Made by a program: the position numbers and the translations under genes. 64,000 nucleotides of DNA from the NCBI GenBank assembly GCA_032716605.1, contig CM064509.1:49176230-49240229 (forward strand), written 5' to 3'. The DNA comes from Paralithodes platypus. Lineage: Eukaryota; Arthropoda; Malacostraca; Decapoda; Lithodidae. Of the stretch, positions 10,111-23,377 are shown in pieces. A model generated the notes under the pieces. It ran no database searches, was not told the origin of the DNA, and saw only the letters and a program-made list of their open reading frames with translations. Position 1 is the stretch's first letter. The number at the start of each line of letters is the position of its first letter.

Positions 10111-11335
10111 TTTTAGACTTCTATCCCTCTCTCTGTGCCTTTATCTCTAATTTATTTTCGGCCATTCCATAGCTGCGGTTGTGGATGGTCATCGCTCACT
10201 TCCTCAACCTATCAACTCAAGTGTTCCTCAGGGTTCTGTCCTATCTCCACTTTTATTTATAATATTTTGATCTCAACTGTACCTCTTGTCCTATTCCAGG
10301 GCAGTAGTTCCCTTCCCAATTTACCCTTACCTCCTCTAAGCCGCTGTTCGGACACTTGATCCTCAGTGTTTTAGAGGGCAAGCAGCCTAGAGGGGTCACT
10401 AGACCTGTTGTTACTTGATTTCCTTTGTACTCCTTTGTATACTCATGTGCTGATGACTCTACCCTACACTACTCAACTAGTTTTACAAATGTCCCACCAT
10501 GCAATCACTCCAAAACTCACATAATTAGGCCATAGCATGCCTATTTTCTGATCTATCAACTATTTCTGATTGCGGTAGAGAAAATGTTGTAACTTTCGAT
10601 GCTTCCAAAACCCAGTTTCTCCACTTATCTACCCATTACAATATTCCACACGACTATCATATTAACTTTTTAACAACACATATAATATTATATACCCTTC
10701 GTCTGCTCTCAATATTCTTGGTGTCTCTTTTTCTTCCTATCAGTCTTCCTATCACCTTTCTTGCTAAAGCGGTTAGGTGTGTTTAAACGAGTCAAAGGGT
10801 TCTTTACCCCTGCACACATCTTGGTCTGAAAAGGACCTACTGCGCCCATGTATCAAGTACTGTTCGCATGTGTAGGGAGGTTCCACCCATACTGCACTTT
10901 TCGAAAGGGTACAAACAAGGCATTTTTTCTCATCAACTCGTCTCTTCTTACTAATTCCTAACAATCTCTCAAAACATGCAGCAATGTTGCATCTCTCTTC
11001 TTTTATCGTTATTACAATAGACAGTGTTCTTCAGAATGTTTTCAGTGTATACCTCCTCCCTTAAGGATTCCTACCCCAACTCTTTCCAACTCTCTAATCC
11101 AAGAGTGAACTCTCTCCCTCAATCTGTTTTTCCCTCATCCTATGACTTAAGCTATCTCAAGCTCCGTGTGTCCAGACATGTTTACTCTAACAAGCCTTGA
11201 AATTGGTTCCCTGTTTCTCTTTCAGCTTGTTTTTCTTTCTTTCTTTTTGGGTGGGGGGGGGGGGGTGACACTTGCTACAAACAGGATTGCCTCTTGTCTC
11301 ATTCATACACATAGACAATAAAAGAAAAGAATGGT
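10111..11335 (+). mobile_element. LINE A fragment (RT C-terminal half and 3' end)
   Basis: From 10115 the sequence matches family A RT (region of CAFISNL..RSIAAVVDGH), with YADDST near 10450. C-terminal sequence with ECFQCIPPPL follows near 11050, then a 3' untranslated region ending in AATAAAAGAAAAGAATG near 11335. A 100-bp block at about 10335-10435 has no counterpart in other copies and looks like a small insertion. Many frameshifts are present. Confidence 0.75.
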
Positions 11336-11420
11336 GTGTTCAGAAAGTGAGGAATAAGCTAAACCCTTAAAGAGAATACAGTCCATCCCCTTTGATAATT
11401 AAGAACTACTTATATCTCCA

Positions 11421-11423
<3 letters not shown>

Positions 11424-11461
<38 letters not shown>

Positions 11462-11500
11462 TATATATATACTGTATATATATATATATATATATATATT
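11424..11500. repeat. (TA)n microsatellite
   Basis: Alternating TA with a CTG interruption, directly joined to the 3' end of the LINE A copy on the minus strand. Confidence 0.95.
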
Positions 11501-12141
11501 ATTTTTGTTTTCTTCATGTGAGTGAGGGAGACAAAAGGCAGAACTGTCTGTAGCGAGTGCCTCCCCAATAGTTTAAAGAGTGACGGCCAGAATCAAGGGA
11601 CGTTCGACCCAAAATGCCTGGACACACAGAGTTTGTAGCAATTTAAGTCATAGGAGGAGGGGAAGACTGATTCTGGGAGAGAGTTCCAGAGCTCAGCTGT
11701 TGAATAGAAGAAAGTCTGAGAGTAACGTTTCACTCTTGGGTTGGAGAGTTGCACAGAGTAGGGATGGGATTGTGTTGCAAGACGGGTACCACGTACCCTA
11801 AGTAGAGGAGGTCGTATACACTAGGGGAACTCTGAGGAACACTGATTATTTTAGTAGCGATAGAATAGGGAGACAGATGCAAAACTGCGGCGGAGCGAGA
11901 GAGTTTGCAGAGAGTTGGTGAGTGGGCGGGAATAAATGATACAAAAGGTCTTCCTTTCTACTTTGTCTAGGAGTGCGGTGTGAGAGAATCCTCCCAACAC
12001 ATGTGAACAATACTCAATACAAGGACGCACTGTGCCCTTGTACAGAGCTAGAAGCTGTGCAGGGGTAAAGAACTCCTTGAGGCGGTTGAGTACACCCAGT
12101 TTCCGGGAGGCTGCTTTAGCAAGACTGGTAATATGGTCCTT

Positions 12142-13540
12142 TCAGGTGAGAGCAGAAGAAAAAGAGACACCAAGAATATTGAGAGAAGATGAACGACCGA
12201 TTTTTGTATTGTTGAAGAATATGGGATAGTCCGCTGGGAGTTCCAGACGAGTATATAGATGGAGAAATTGGGTTTTGGAAGCATTAAAGGCAACAAGGTT
12301 TTCTCTGCCCCAATTGGAAACAGCATCTAGATCAGAAGATAAGTGTTCTATGGCTTCATTACGTGTGTCTTTAAAGGATTGCTTGCTGGGGAATTCTGGG
12401 AAACTAATTGAGTAGTGTAAGGTAGAGTTGTCTGCGTATGAATGGATGGGACTGAAGGTACAGTTGAGAAGATCGTTTATGAAAATTGGAAAGAGAATAG
12501 GAGAAAGGACAGAGCCCTGAGGAACACTGGAGTTGATAGGATGAGGAAGTGAGCGATGGCCATCCACAACCGCAGCTATGGAACTGCCGGAAAGGAAATT
12601 AGAGACAAAGGCACAGATGGAGGGATAGAAACCGAAGGAGGGTAGTTTAGAAAGTAAAGAATTGTGCCAGACTGTAGAGAAGGCCTTCGATATGTCTAGC
12701 GCAATAGAAAAGGTCTCACCGAAGTCCTGAAAGGAGGATGACCAAGAGTTAGTAAGATATGAAAGAAGATCACTAGTAGAGGAAGCTATACTGGCGATCT
12801 GAGAGTAGATTATGAAAAGAGAAATGCTTAAGAAATTTGGAAGCAAGGATAGTTTCAAAAACTTTAGAGATACAAGAGATAAGAGCAATTGCACGGTAGT
12901 TGGAGGGCTGAGAGCGGTCACCTTCTTTGGGATAGGTTGAATGAGAGCAAACTTCCAGCATGAAGGGATGATGTTAGAGGAGTGACAGAGACAAAAGAGT
13001 TTGCCTAGGCAGGGAGTCAGCACGGAAGCACAGTTTTTGAGTACAACAGGAGGAACACCGTCTGGACCGTACGCCTTCTTAGTATTTAGCCAAGAGAGGC
13101 TAGAAAGTACATCTTTAGAAGAGATTAGGCTATTAGGCATAAGTAGGGGAGAGGGAGGAATAGCACCAGAATCATCTAAGGTGGAGTTTCTAGCACAAGT
13201 TTGAGCAAAGAGTTCAGCTTTGTCAGAAGAAGAAGTGATGGTTGTGCCATCAGAGTGGAAAAAGGGAGGGAAAGAAGAGGAAGACACATTGTTGGAGAGG
13301 TTTTTGGCTAGATGCCAGAAAGCTTGGGAAGAGCTAGAGTTGGATAGTTCAGTGCATTTATTATTGATGAAAGAGCGCTTGGCAAGCCGAAGAACAGATT
13401 TGGCTTGACTCTGGGCAGAAACATGGGAAGAATGAGATTCTTGAGTTTTAAGGCGTCAGTACAGTTTGAATGCTTCCTCCTTGTTGCGGACAGCAGTAGA
13501 CCAAGCGTGAGTAAACCAAGATTTTTTTGCATTAGACTGA
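12142..13540 (-). pseudogene. LINE A reverse transcriptase
   Basis: A 381-codon frame (13287-12142) covers much of the RT. KKAYGPDGVPPVVLK, the IALDISKAF region with the first catalytic Asp, SSVPQGSVLSPILF and HSYADNSTLHY are all visible. Two compensating frameshifts bracket about 12950-12790, where another frame gives SNYRAIALISCISKVFE. The catalytic box reads YADN instead of YADD, so the enzyme would be dead even if the frame were restored. The sequence upstream to 13540 continues the pre-RT linker with further shifts. The enzyme normally copies the LINE RNA at a nicked target. Confidence 0.85.
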
Positions 13541-13559
13541 AAGAAAGAAAATGGAATTT

Positions 13560-14534
13560 ATGTTTTCATGCCCGATAGGATTACCTTAGTAATGCATTCA
13601 GCACTCTCAGAGGGTCCTCGGCCACAGAAGCAGAAATAATTCCATGAGCAATCAAAGAAGTACTGACGGAGAGCCTCCCAGTCGGCAGCACCAAAGTACC
13701 ACAAGCGCCGCCGACTAGGAGGATCGGGTGGCCGTACTGGAGAGATAGGACAGGTGACAGATAAGTTTATGGTCGGAAGAGCCCAAAAGGAGAGAAAAGA
13801 TCGACAGTTTAAGAAGAAGGATTGGAAATTAGAAAGAAGTCAATAATGTTGGGCCGATTCCTGAGGCGATCCGGGATGTGGGTGACTTGCTGAACTAACT
13901 GTTCTAGGTCATTTAGGATATAAAAGACGTAGGCTTGTTCACCAGGTTGGTCAGTAGTGTGAGAGGAGAGCCATTGGCGGTGGTGAATGTTTGAAATCTC
14001 CTAAGACGGATATTTCTGAGAAAAAATATATGGATAGAATGTGTTCCACTGTAGAGTTTAGATAGTGAAAGCCTTTGGAAAAGTCGGTAGAGTTGGGGGA
14101 AAGATAGACAGCACAGAAATATTTAGTTAGAGAATGACAGGAAAGTTCGATCTTAAAGTTGAGAATTCAGAGGAATCGAAATCGAGAACACGAGGGCAAG
14201 TGAGTTTGTTGTGCACGTATGCACAACATCCGCCTTTGGCTTTGAAACTAGGATAGAGAAAGTAGGAGGATACAGAGAAGGGGCTGCTGGCAGTTGCTTC
14301 AGACACCTGAGTTTCGGTGAGGAAAAGAAGATCAGGTTTGTAGGAGGAGAGATGGTGTTCAACAGAGGGAAAATTAGAGGAAAGTCCGCGAATGTTGCAA
14401 AAGTTAATAGAAAGAGTAACAGGCCGAGGTCCAGGTAATTTTGCGGGGTCGTCAGGGGAAGGTCGGGCGGATGTTGGGGCATTTATGGTCCCCCCCCCCC
14501 TTAGGGACTTCGAGGCTGGGCTAGAGTTCATCAT
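13560..14534 (-). pseudogene. LINE A AP-like endonuclease domain
   Basis: The frame from 14534 reaches INFCNIRGLSSNFPSVEHH and PDLLFLTETQVSE, the first conserved blocks of the exonuclease-endonuclease-phosphatase fold that nicks target DNA. KAKGGCCAYVHNKL follows. After about 14127 the domain continues with shifts and stops to a VRPPD..RRRLWYFGAADWEALRQYF segment near 13700. It belongs to the same ORF2 as the RT downstream. Confidence 0.8.
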
Positions 14535-14738
14535 TGTACAGTAAAAATAAATTTGGTGTGGAAAAAGGAAGTGTGGTGTGCATGTTTAGTGTAGTGAAGT
14601 TGATAGGAGGAGGAAGTGTTTGTGAAAGCTAGCTTGATTACTCTCTGTGTAATTGAGGCACAAAGGGAATCAGTAAGACAGGCCTACAGCCTCTCCTGGG
14701 TATAGCCCTGTTAGTTTGGTGCCTACAATCTACTCCCA

Positions 14739-16463
<1,725 letters not shown>

Positions 16464-16469
16464 GAAGAG

Positions 16470-16485
16470 TGGCGACCTTGCCAGG
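16470..16485 (+). promoter_or_regulatory. primer-binding site
   Basis: TGGCGACCTTGCCAGG lies six bases after the LTR end. It begins with TGG, the complement of a tRNA CCA end, as gypsy primer-binding sites do. I cannot name the tRNA with certainty. Confidence 0.65.
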
Positions 16486-16564
16486 ATTCGTTTCATACAG
16501 TTTCACTCAGTTTCATTACCGTTTCACTACTTAAAAATCAAATATAAATCATCTATCTATCTAT

Positions 16565-18541
16565 CTATTGCCTGACGCCGTGATCCCCGAAGGGGTGGCC
16601 ACGAACGAACCGCCCCCATGCACCTCTGTCCCCAGTCAGTTGACGCCCCTCCCCCCAACCAGCACCGCCTTCGTTCATGTAGTTCCTCACTCCATCCTTC
16701 CACCTCATATTCGGTCTACCTCTCCCCCTCTGTCCCTCCACCTCGCTCTCGTACACCCTCTTAGTCATTCTCTCGCTTTCCATACGTTCCATATGGCCGA
16801 ACCATCTCAAGTTGTTCCTTTTCACACTTTCCAGCACATCTACCTCCACACCACACCTCCTTCTTACTTCCTCATTAGTCTGTCTATCCCTCCATGTAAC
16901 TCCGCACGCACTCCTTAAGTAATTCATTTCCACTGCTCTCACTCTTGGTCTGAGTCTCTCAACCAACGTCCATGCTTCGCTTCCGTAAGTCAGTGTCGGG
17001 ATTACCACACTGTCATGCAAGGACTTCTTCACTTCCATACTGACCACCCTATTTCTTGTTACTGCTTTTAGCGTTCCTACAACCCTCTTCCCCTGTTGTA
17101 CCCTCTCCCGCACCTCTTCATCCATAGTCCCATCTTTACTCAACACACTGCCCAGATACTTAAAAGAGTTGACGATCTCCATAGCCTGACCGTTCAGCTT
17201 CACCTCACACTCTGTGTCTTCACCCCTTTTGAAGACCATAACCTTGCTCTTCCCCGTATTTACCTTCAAATTCCGTTTTTCGCACACTGTTCCAAACTCA
17301 TTTACCAGACCCTGCAACTCCCATTCATTATCACTCATCAGAACTGTATCATCCGCAAACAGCAGTATAGGTAGCTTCCACTCAATTCCCTCCCTTTTCA
17401 GCGATACACCAACATCCACTGCTCTTGATAGTATTTCTTTCATAACTCCATCCATATATACAGTAAACAACCACGGGGACATCACACACCCCTGTTTCAA
17501 ACCAACATTCAGGTCAAAGAACTCGCTCTGCTCACTCTCCACACGTACTGCCGCCTTTGCACCCTCATACATGCTCTTCACTGCTTTCAGCAACTTGCCC
17601 TCTACTCCGTATATTCTAAGTACTTTCCACAAACCTTCTCTATCCACTCTGTCATAGGCCTTCTCCAAGTCCATAAAGGCAACATACACCTTTTGTTTCT
17701 TCTCCAGATACTTCTCCACAACACAATTCAGGGTAAAAATCTGATCTACACATCCTCTTCCCTTCCTAAAACCTCCCTGCTCGTCGCCTATCCATTTCTC
17801 CGTTCTCACTCTCACTCTCTCAATCACTACCCTACTGTATACCTTCCCTACTACGCTTAGAAGACATATTCCTCGGTGGTTACCACACACTCCTCTTTCC
17901 CCTTTGCCCTTATATAGGGGGACTATTATGCCAGTCTTCCAGTCATCGGGTGCACTCCCCTTCTCCCATGCTAGTTTGCACATTTTCCATACCCATTCTA
18001 TCACTATCTCACCACCACACCTCAACATTTCCCCACACACTCCATCTGTTCCTGGTGCTTTCCCCAACTTCACTCTTTTCATGGCTTCCGACACTTCTGA
18101 CCTCCTGATCCCCACCTCCTCCTCCACTACTTCTCTTCTTCTCCCTCCCATACCATATCCAGCTATGTTTGCTGGCTCTTCATTCCTTTCATTTAGCAAC
18201 TCACTGAAGTACTCCCTCCATCTTTCGACTCTCTCTTGCTTCTCGGCTAGCATTCTCCCATTCTTATCTTTCACACCCTTACTGTTTCCCTTGCTACCTT
18301 CCCTAACTTTCTTGACTTCTTTCCAGAACAGTTTCTTACTCTCCCTCCATTTTACACTCAGATTCCTTCCAAATTCCTCATCTACTCTTCTCTTACTTTC
18401 CTTCACTACTCTCTTCACCACCCTCTTACTCTCCACGTACCTCGCTCGTTTCTGTCTCTCGGAATCTTCATTCCCTCTACTACCCAACCACTCTCTATAT
18501 GCTTTCTTCTTTTCTTCCACAGCTATTCTTACCTCTTCTGT
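16565..18541 (-). CDS. RTE reverse transcriptase (open, 651 codons)
   Basis: The long open frame contains all RT landmarks: DDWKTGIIVPLYKGKGE, NHRGICLLSVVGKVYSR, GGFRKGRGCVDQIF, VAFMDLEKAYDRVDR with the first catalytic Asp, GLKQGCVMSPWLF, and LLFADDTVLMS with the intact catalytic FADD. The C-terminal end has LRWFGHMERMESERMTKRVYE and GRGRP, as in RTE elements. The frame is the continuation of the endonuclease across a TAG at 18542, so a separate start is not implied. It ends at 16565 just before the tetranucleotide tail. RT itself looks intact. Confidence 0.88.
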   Translation of the reverse strand, partial: TEEVRIAVEEKKKAYREWLGSRGNEDSERQKRARYVESKRVVKRVVKESKRRVDEEFGRNLSVKWRESKKLFWKEVKKVREGSKGNSKGVKDKNGRMLAEKQERVERWREYFSELLNERNEEPANIAGYGMGGRRREVVEEEVGIRRSEVSEAMKRVKLGKAPGTDGVCGEMLRCGGEIVIEWVWKMCKLAWEKGSAPDDWKTGIIVPLYKGKGERGVCGNHRGICLLSVVGKVYSRVVIERVRVRTEKWIGDEQGGFRKGRGCVDQIFTLNCVVEKYLEKKQKVYVAFMDLEKAYDRVDREGLWKVLRIYGVEGKLLKAVKSMYEGAKAAVRVESEQSEFFDLNVGLKQGCVMSPWLFTVYMDGVMKEILSRAVDVGVSLKREGIEWKLPILLFADDTVLMSDNEWELQGLVNEFGTVCEKRNLKVNTGKSKVMVFKRGEDTECEVKLNGQAMEIVNSFKYLGSVLSKDGTMDEEVRERVQQGKRVVGTLKAVTRNRVVSMEVKKSLHDSVVIPTLTYGSEAWTLVERLRPRVRAVEMNYLRSACGVTWRDRQTNEEVRRRCGVEVDVLESVKRNNLRWFGHMERMESERMTKRVYESEVEGQRGRGRPNMRWKDGVRNYMNEGGAGWGEGRQLTGDRGAWGRFVRGHPFGDHGVRQ

Positions 18542-19575
18542 CTACCATGCTGTACCTTTCACTCCCCTCCCTCTTCTCCTCACTCCACACACCTCCTCAC
18601 ATGCTGCACAGATCTCATCCTTAAACACCTTGCTCATCTCTTCCACTTCCTCCATAACTTCCAGGTCGAACCCACCTAGTCGTCTTTCCACTGCTCTCCT
18701 GTACTCCTCCCCGACTTCCTCCTCCTGCAACCTCTCCACCCTCCTCACCATTCCACCCTCCTCTCGCCTCCCTCCCGCTCTCCTCACCCACTTCTTTTGT
18801 ATCCTAACCTTAGCTACCACTACATAATGATCAGACAGACCCCCTCCAATACCCCTATACACCCTAGCATCCATCACAGATTTCTTCATTCGTTCATCCA
18901 CACATACATAATCAATCAATGACTTTCGTTCCACCACTGTCTTATCCTTCATCGTCAACATCCGTTTCCACGTGTACCTGTGGATCATTCTGTGTCGGAA
19001 GAAGGTGTTGGCTATCCACAGCCTCCTCCCCACACATACGTCCACAAGTGCACTACCATTCCCATTCACCTCTGATGGTACCCCCACCCTCCCACCACTC
19101 CCTCAACTTTCCTATAACCCACCTTACCATTCATATCCCCAATCAGAAATATGCTTTCGTTCTTGTCAAACTTCTCCAGGCACGCCTCCACATTCATCCA
19201 GAACTCCTCTTTCTTTCTTTCAAGTATATCCTCTGTCGGGGCATACACGCATACAATCACCCACGTTTGTATTCCTACTTTCATTCTCACCCACACAATC
19301 CTTGAACCCACAGACCCATACTCTCTTACACATTCCTTCCATTTGCTACTTACAAACAAACATGCACCTTCTCTCGCTGTTCCTTCACTCACTCCAGCAC
19401 ACACACCCATTCCACACTCCCACTCTCTCACATCTGAACCTTTCCATTTGGTCTCTGTCATTCCACATACATCCAGCCTGGCATTCACTAACACTTCCAG
19501 AACCTCTCTCTCTTTTGTGCCATCATTCATGCCACTAACATTCCACGTAGCCATTCTCAGAATGTCCGAAGGCAT
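18542..19575 (-). pseudogene. RTE endonuclease domain (one frameshift)
   Basis: The start is taken at Met 19575 (MPSDILRMATWNVSGMNDG). This is the AP-like endonuclease fold: RMATWNVSGM, CGMTETKWKG with the catalytic Glu, the GDMN block (IFLIGDMNGKVG), then SLIDYVCVDERM and GLSDHYVVV with the terminal Ser-Asp-His. A frameshift near 19080 separates the first 169 codons (19575-19066) from the rest (19087-18542). The frame ends at an in-frame TAG after KGTAW at 18542-18544, beyond which the RT part continues in the same frame. It nicks target DNA to prime reverse transcription. Confidence 0.88.
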
Positions 19576-19684
19576 GTCCTTAGTCGGTCGTGGTTCGTCA
19601 ACGTTGGTTCCGTCCGCATCCGAGGCTGTTCGTTCGTTTTTCTTTGCTTAGATATTTTTTCCGGGTGGGGGTCGCAAGCCCACC

Positions 19685-19763
19685 GACCCAACCTCTTTAG
19701 TCGCCTCTTACGACACGCAGAAGGCACGTGGGGCATATTCTATTCCCTAACCCCCAGGGGGAA
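19685..19763 (-). promoter_or_regulatory. RTE 5' leader with shared hairpin motif
   Basis: On the minus strand the leader begins CCCCCTGGGGG and contains GAATATGCCCCACG, then CTGCGTGTCGTAAGAGGCGACTAA. This is the counterpart of the LINE A leader at 14739-14838. The two elements are otherwise unrelated in sequence. Confidence 0.55.
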
Positions 19764-19771
19764 TATTAATC

Positions 19772-21392
19772 ATGCCTCATCAAATTAATGACGAAGATGC
19801 TCGAGTTTTCATAGAATCAGAACCCACAGCCCCTGATGTTCACTGTCTGTCAAAATCCGAACTGAAAGTGCTTGCCTCACATCTCCAATTAACTGTCTCA
19901 AACATGTCTAAAGTAGAGGTGGCTCAAACCATAAAAACCCACCTGTTCCCTGTAGAAGGCAAGGAGGGTGAACGGAGCAGTTGGTGGGATCTCGAGTAAA
20001 CCTAGCCAACTTGATGAACAATTGCCACCTGGTTTGACCGGTGATCAAATATTTGAACTAGCCAGAATAAAAGCAAACACCGACTTAGAACTAGCCAGAA
20101 TAAATGCCGAACAAGCCAGAGCAAATACCGAAGAAGCCAGCATAAAAGCCAGAGCAAATGCCGAACAAGCCAAAGCAAATATCGAAGAAGCCAGAATAAA
20201 GACCGAACATTATGAATATCAATATCGTACGGCTCAACTAAATGGCAATACAAATGCTCCCGAAATTGCTCCCCCTCTGGGATTGACTATGACTAGTGTC
20301 ATTCCACCTTTCACTGAGGATAATGTGCAGGATTTCTTTGTTTTGTTTGAGGAAGTTGCTGGAGGTATGAAGTGGACAAGAGATCAATGGCCTTTTATGT
20401 TACAAACCGTTTTGACAGAGCAGGCTCGAGCCACGTATTTGTCAGAAGTAGCAGAAGTTAGGCAGGATTATGACAATCTCAAAGAAGCTATCCTAAAAAC
20501 CTATCAATTGCAGCCTGAGGCTTACAGGCAATCTTTCCGTAAAAACCAGAAGAAAGTAGAAGAAACCCATAAGGTATTTGCCAGGACCATGACTAAAACT
20601 TTCAATCATTGGGTCAAGAGTAAGAAAGTCACAAGCTACAACGATCTGAAGGAGTTGGTCCTGTTAGAAAACTTCCTATGGAAAATTGATTCTTCTGTAT
20701 CCTATCATTTAAAGGGGAAAAAGGTAGATTGTCTTGCCGACGCCGCTGACATGGCTGACACATACGTGTTCAACAACAAATTTCGTGGAAAGAAGCCCTA
20801 CGATAATTCTAGTTCTTATTTTAAGTATCTCAATCACAAATCTGACCGACCCAGTCACAAGCCTATAACGTCTTCCCCAGCTAGCCAAAATAGAATTGTT
20901 CCCCCAACTAAAAATGCGACTCAGGGCAATGGTAACAGAGGTGGGCCCCAAATTAATAGTAATGCTCAAAGAGGGAACGTTCCCGTATCCCCTAAAGTAT
21001 GTATTTTTTGTAGCATGAGAGGCCACCTAGCTTATCAGTGCTGGGCCAAGGAGAAAACCGAGAGATCGGGGCAGACAGTTTCCGCCGTATCTCAAATTCC
21101 ATATGTGCCTTTAATGCAGGGCTCCCGACAGAAGGAGTACCTAGCACCAAAAGTTCCTTTAATGCAGGACTCCCGACAGAAGGAGTACCTAGCACCAAAA
21201 GTTCCTTTAATACAGGACTCCCGACAGAAGGAGTACCTAGCAGCTAACGTAAATCATCTAGACAGGGGTGTAGTAGCATGTGTGGTGCAACCCACTAGGG
21301 TTAAGCCAATAATATTTTCACCATCAGTGCAGGACAGTTACCGTCCCTTTATTTCATCTGGCAACGTGAGATTAAATGGTTGTATGCATTAG
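19772..21392 (+). pseudogene. gypsy gag: SCAN-like region and zinc knuckle
   Basis: The likely start is ATG 19772 (MPHQINDEDARVF), three bases past the RTE insertion area. A frameshift near 19970-19999 moves to the frame 19968-21392. Residues 40-100 of the second frame are Ala/Glu-rich repeats (NAEQARANTEEA type) and probably helical. They are followed by a SCAN-like block (RQSFRKNQKK, FARTMTKTFNHWVKS, LVLLENFL, ADMADTYV) and a CCHC knuckle CIFCSMRGHLAYQC. Three 48-bp repeats (21108-21251) encode PLMQDSRQKEYLAPKV units. The frame ends at TAG 21390-21392 and is open again beyond it in the same frame. Gag packages the RNA. This copy is nearly intact. Confidence 0.85.
21108..21251 (+). repeat. 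three 48-bp tandem repeats inside gag
   Basis: Units start at 21108, 21156 and 21204 and are almost identical. Each encodes 16 residues (PLMQDSRQKEYLAPKV with small changes) downstream of the zinc knuckle. The length keeps the frame. It is a recent in-frame expansion. Confidence 0.9.
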
Positions 21393-23096
21393 GTAAAAAT
21401 TCTGAGAGACACAGGTTCTACTAGCACCCTAATGGTGAATCCTTACACGGAGTGCCCACCTGGCGAACCAGTTGTAATGAGAGGTGCTGGAGGCAAATTT
21501 TATGCACACTTGGTAAAAGGCGAAATTGAATGTGAGTTACTACAGGGTGAGGCCACCATAGCTTTGTGTAGGTCCCAAGATATCCCTGTGCCTGGGGTAA
21601 CACTCCTTTTGGGGAATGATGTAGCAGGTGAGAAGGTCCGACCAGACCCCATTTTGTCACTTTCCCCTGTTAACGAGCCACTAACCGGTGAGCTCGAAAA
21701 GGAGATGCCAACAGTTTTCCCTGTGTGTGCTGTCACACGTTCAATGTCTCAAGTAGCAGTTCCCTCAGACAGAAATGTACCGAATGTAAGAGTTGATGAA
21801 AGGGATGATGAGAGTGTGAATGACGCTCCAACTGTGCCTGATGATGTGACTGAGGTGGATTTATCTGACACCTTTATGGCTCATCTTGACCCTAACGATG
21901 ACCATGAAACCCCTCCAAATTGTCCTAGTGGCCTGGTAGAACTACAGAGAGATGATAGTGAATGCAAGGAGTTAGCTGCCAGGTCCGTGAGTGAAGAGGA
22001 ATGTGAGAAGGAGGGTGGTGAATGTTTCTACCTCAAAGGAGGAGTATTGTGGCGTAGATGGAGACAGCCACACAGACCAATCGATGACGGGGCTTGGGAC
22101 GTCCATCAAGTAGTAGTCCCCAAACCTTGTCATAGAGATATCTTGGAAATGGCACATTGTATACCATTGGCAGGACACCTAGGTGTGAGAAAAACTCTAG
22201 ACAGAATCAGAGCCCACTATCACTGGCCAGGAATGCGTGCAGATGTAGTGGAGTTTTGTAGAGTGTGTCACACTTGCCAGATGACAGGAAAACCCAATCA
22301 GAAGGTGCCTGTACATCCTCTGGTGCCCTTGCCCGTTTTCGAGAATCCTTTTACTCGGGTGGTAGTGGACATTGTAGGCCCATTGCCTAAGACTTCCCAA
22401 GGTAACATTTATTTATTAACTATCATGGACATGGCAACTCGCTACCCAGAGGCTATACCCTTAAGGACTACCTCTCCTCCAACTGTCATCAAGGAACTGC
22501 TCAAATTCTTCACCAGAATGGGTTTCCCACATGAGGTGCAAAGTGATCAAGGAACTAATTTTACCTCTAACATTTTTCAGCAGTCCCTGAAGGAGTTGGG
22601 TATCGAGCATGTTAAGTCTAGCACCTACCACCCAGAGAGTCAAGGGGTTCTCGAACGATATCATCAGACATTAAAGGGAATGTTACGTAAATATTGTACA
22701 GAGACCGGAGTTGAGTGGGATAAGGGGGTACCGTTTCTTTTATTTGCTACTCGTGAGGTTCCAACTGAATCCCTGGGGTTTTCCCCTAATGAGCTAGTTT
22801 TCGGTCACCAGGTAAGAGGTCCTTTGCAACTATTGCAGGATAGCCTAGTTGGCCCGGAGGGGAACCAAAACCTCCTCAAGTATGTTTCAGATTTCAAAAC
22901 CCGGCTGAGATCCTCATGTGAGTTTGCCGCTCAAAACTTGATAGTGGCTAAAAGCTCCATGAAGAAATGGTATGACAGAAAAGCCTGTGAGAGGGAGTTT
23001 CAGCCCGGTGATGAGGTTTTGGTCCTACTCCCCCTTTTTGCCAACCTTTATCTGCAAAGTTCAGGGGCCCATATAAGATCATTCAGAGGGTGAGCA
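21393..23096 (+). pseudogene. gypsy protease-integrase frame
   Basis: Open from the codon after the gag TAG to 23093. Protease: the catalytic DTG is at 21408-21416 (LRDTGSTSTL), and LLLGNDVAG lies downstream. After a variable linker comes integrase: an HHCC zinc-binding region (AGHLGVRKTL..CRVCHTC, about 22150-22275), then a D,D35E core with Asp at 22368-22370 (VVVDIVG), Asp at 22545-22547 (SDQGTNFTS) and Glu at 22653-22655 (LERYHQ). All catalytic residues are present. The frame is lost near 23050. Integrase precedes RT here, which is the notable feature of this element. Confidence 0.88.
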
Positions 23097-23377
23097 TTAC
23101 CGATTATCTAGTAACTACCCCAGACAGGAGAAAGCCCACGCAAGTATTCCTTATAAATATGTTGAAACCCTTCCATAGGTCCCCTGATTCCTCTCCTCCA
23201 GATTCTCCCACTGTGGCAGTGAATGTCAAGACCTGTGGACAGCCTGGTGCGGACAAAGTCTTCAGTTCCCTTACTGACCCGCAGCAGACTGTTCCAGAGC
23301 CTGAAGGTATCCATGCAGACTTTGACTTGTCATGTAGCCTATCCAACTTTCAGTATAATTCAGTAGCTTGGGGGTAA
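23060..23377 (+). pseudogene. integrase C-terminal GPY/F-type module and linker
   Basis: After a frameshift the sequence GPYKIIQRVS..YLVTTPDRRK..FLINMLKPF matches the GPY/F module at the end of gypsy integrases. A linker follows, and then an in-frame TAA at 23375-23377. Beyond the TAA the same frame continues (LPSKLCHLSSDQANQL) into the RT N-terminal region. The stop therefore looks like a point mutation in a continuous pol frame. Confidence 0.75.

Larger units (their letters stand above)
16550..19763 (-). mobile_element. RTE-type LINE, antisense in the gypsy leader
   Basis: A near full-length non-LTR element runs from a 5' leader at 19763 through an AP endonuclease and an RT. Its 3' end carries a tetranucleotide tail (ATAG repeats on its own strand, 16554-16568), a typical RTE feature. 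It sits between the gypsy primer-binding site and the gag start codon. The coding part has one frameshift and one stop, so it is young but inactive. The many plus-strand frames over it are shadows. Confidence 0.88.

Noticed and set aside
17904..19651. Long plus-strand Ser/Pro/His-rich open frames
   Set aside because: They lie opposite the RTE RT and endonuclease, which show real catalytic motifs on the minus strand.
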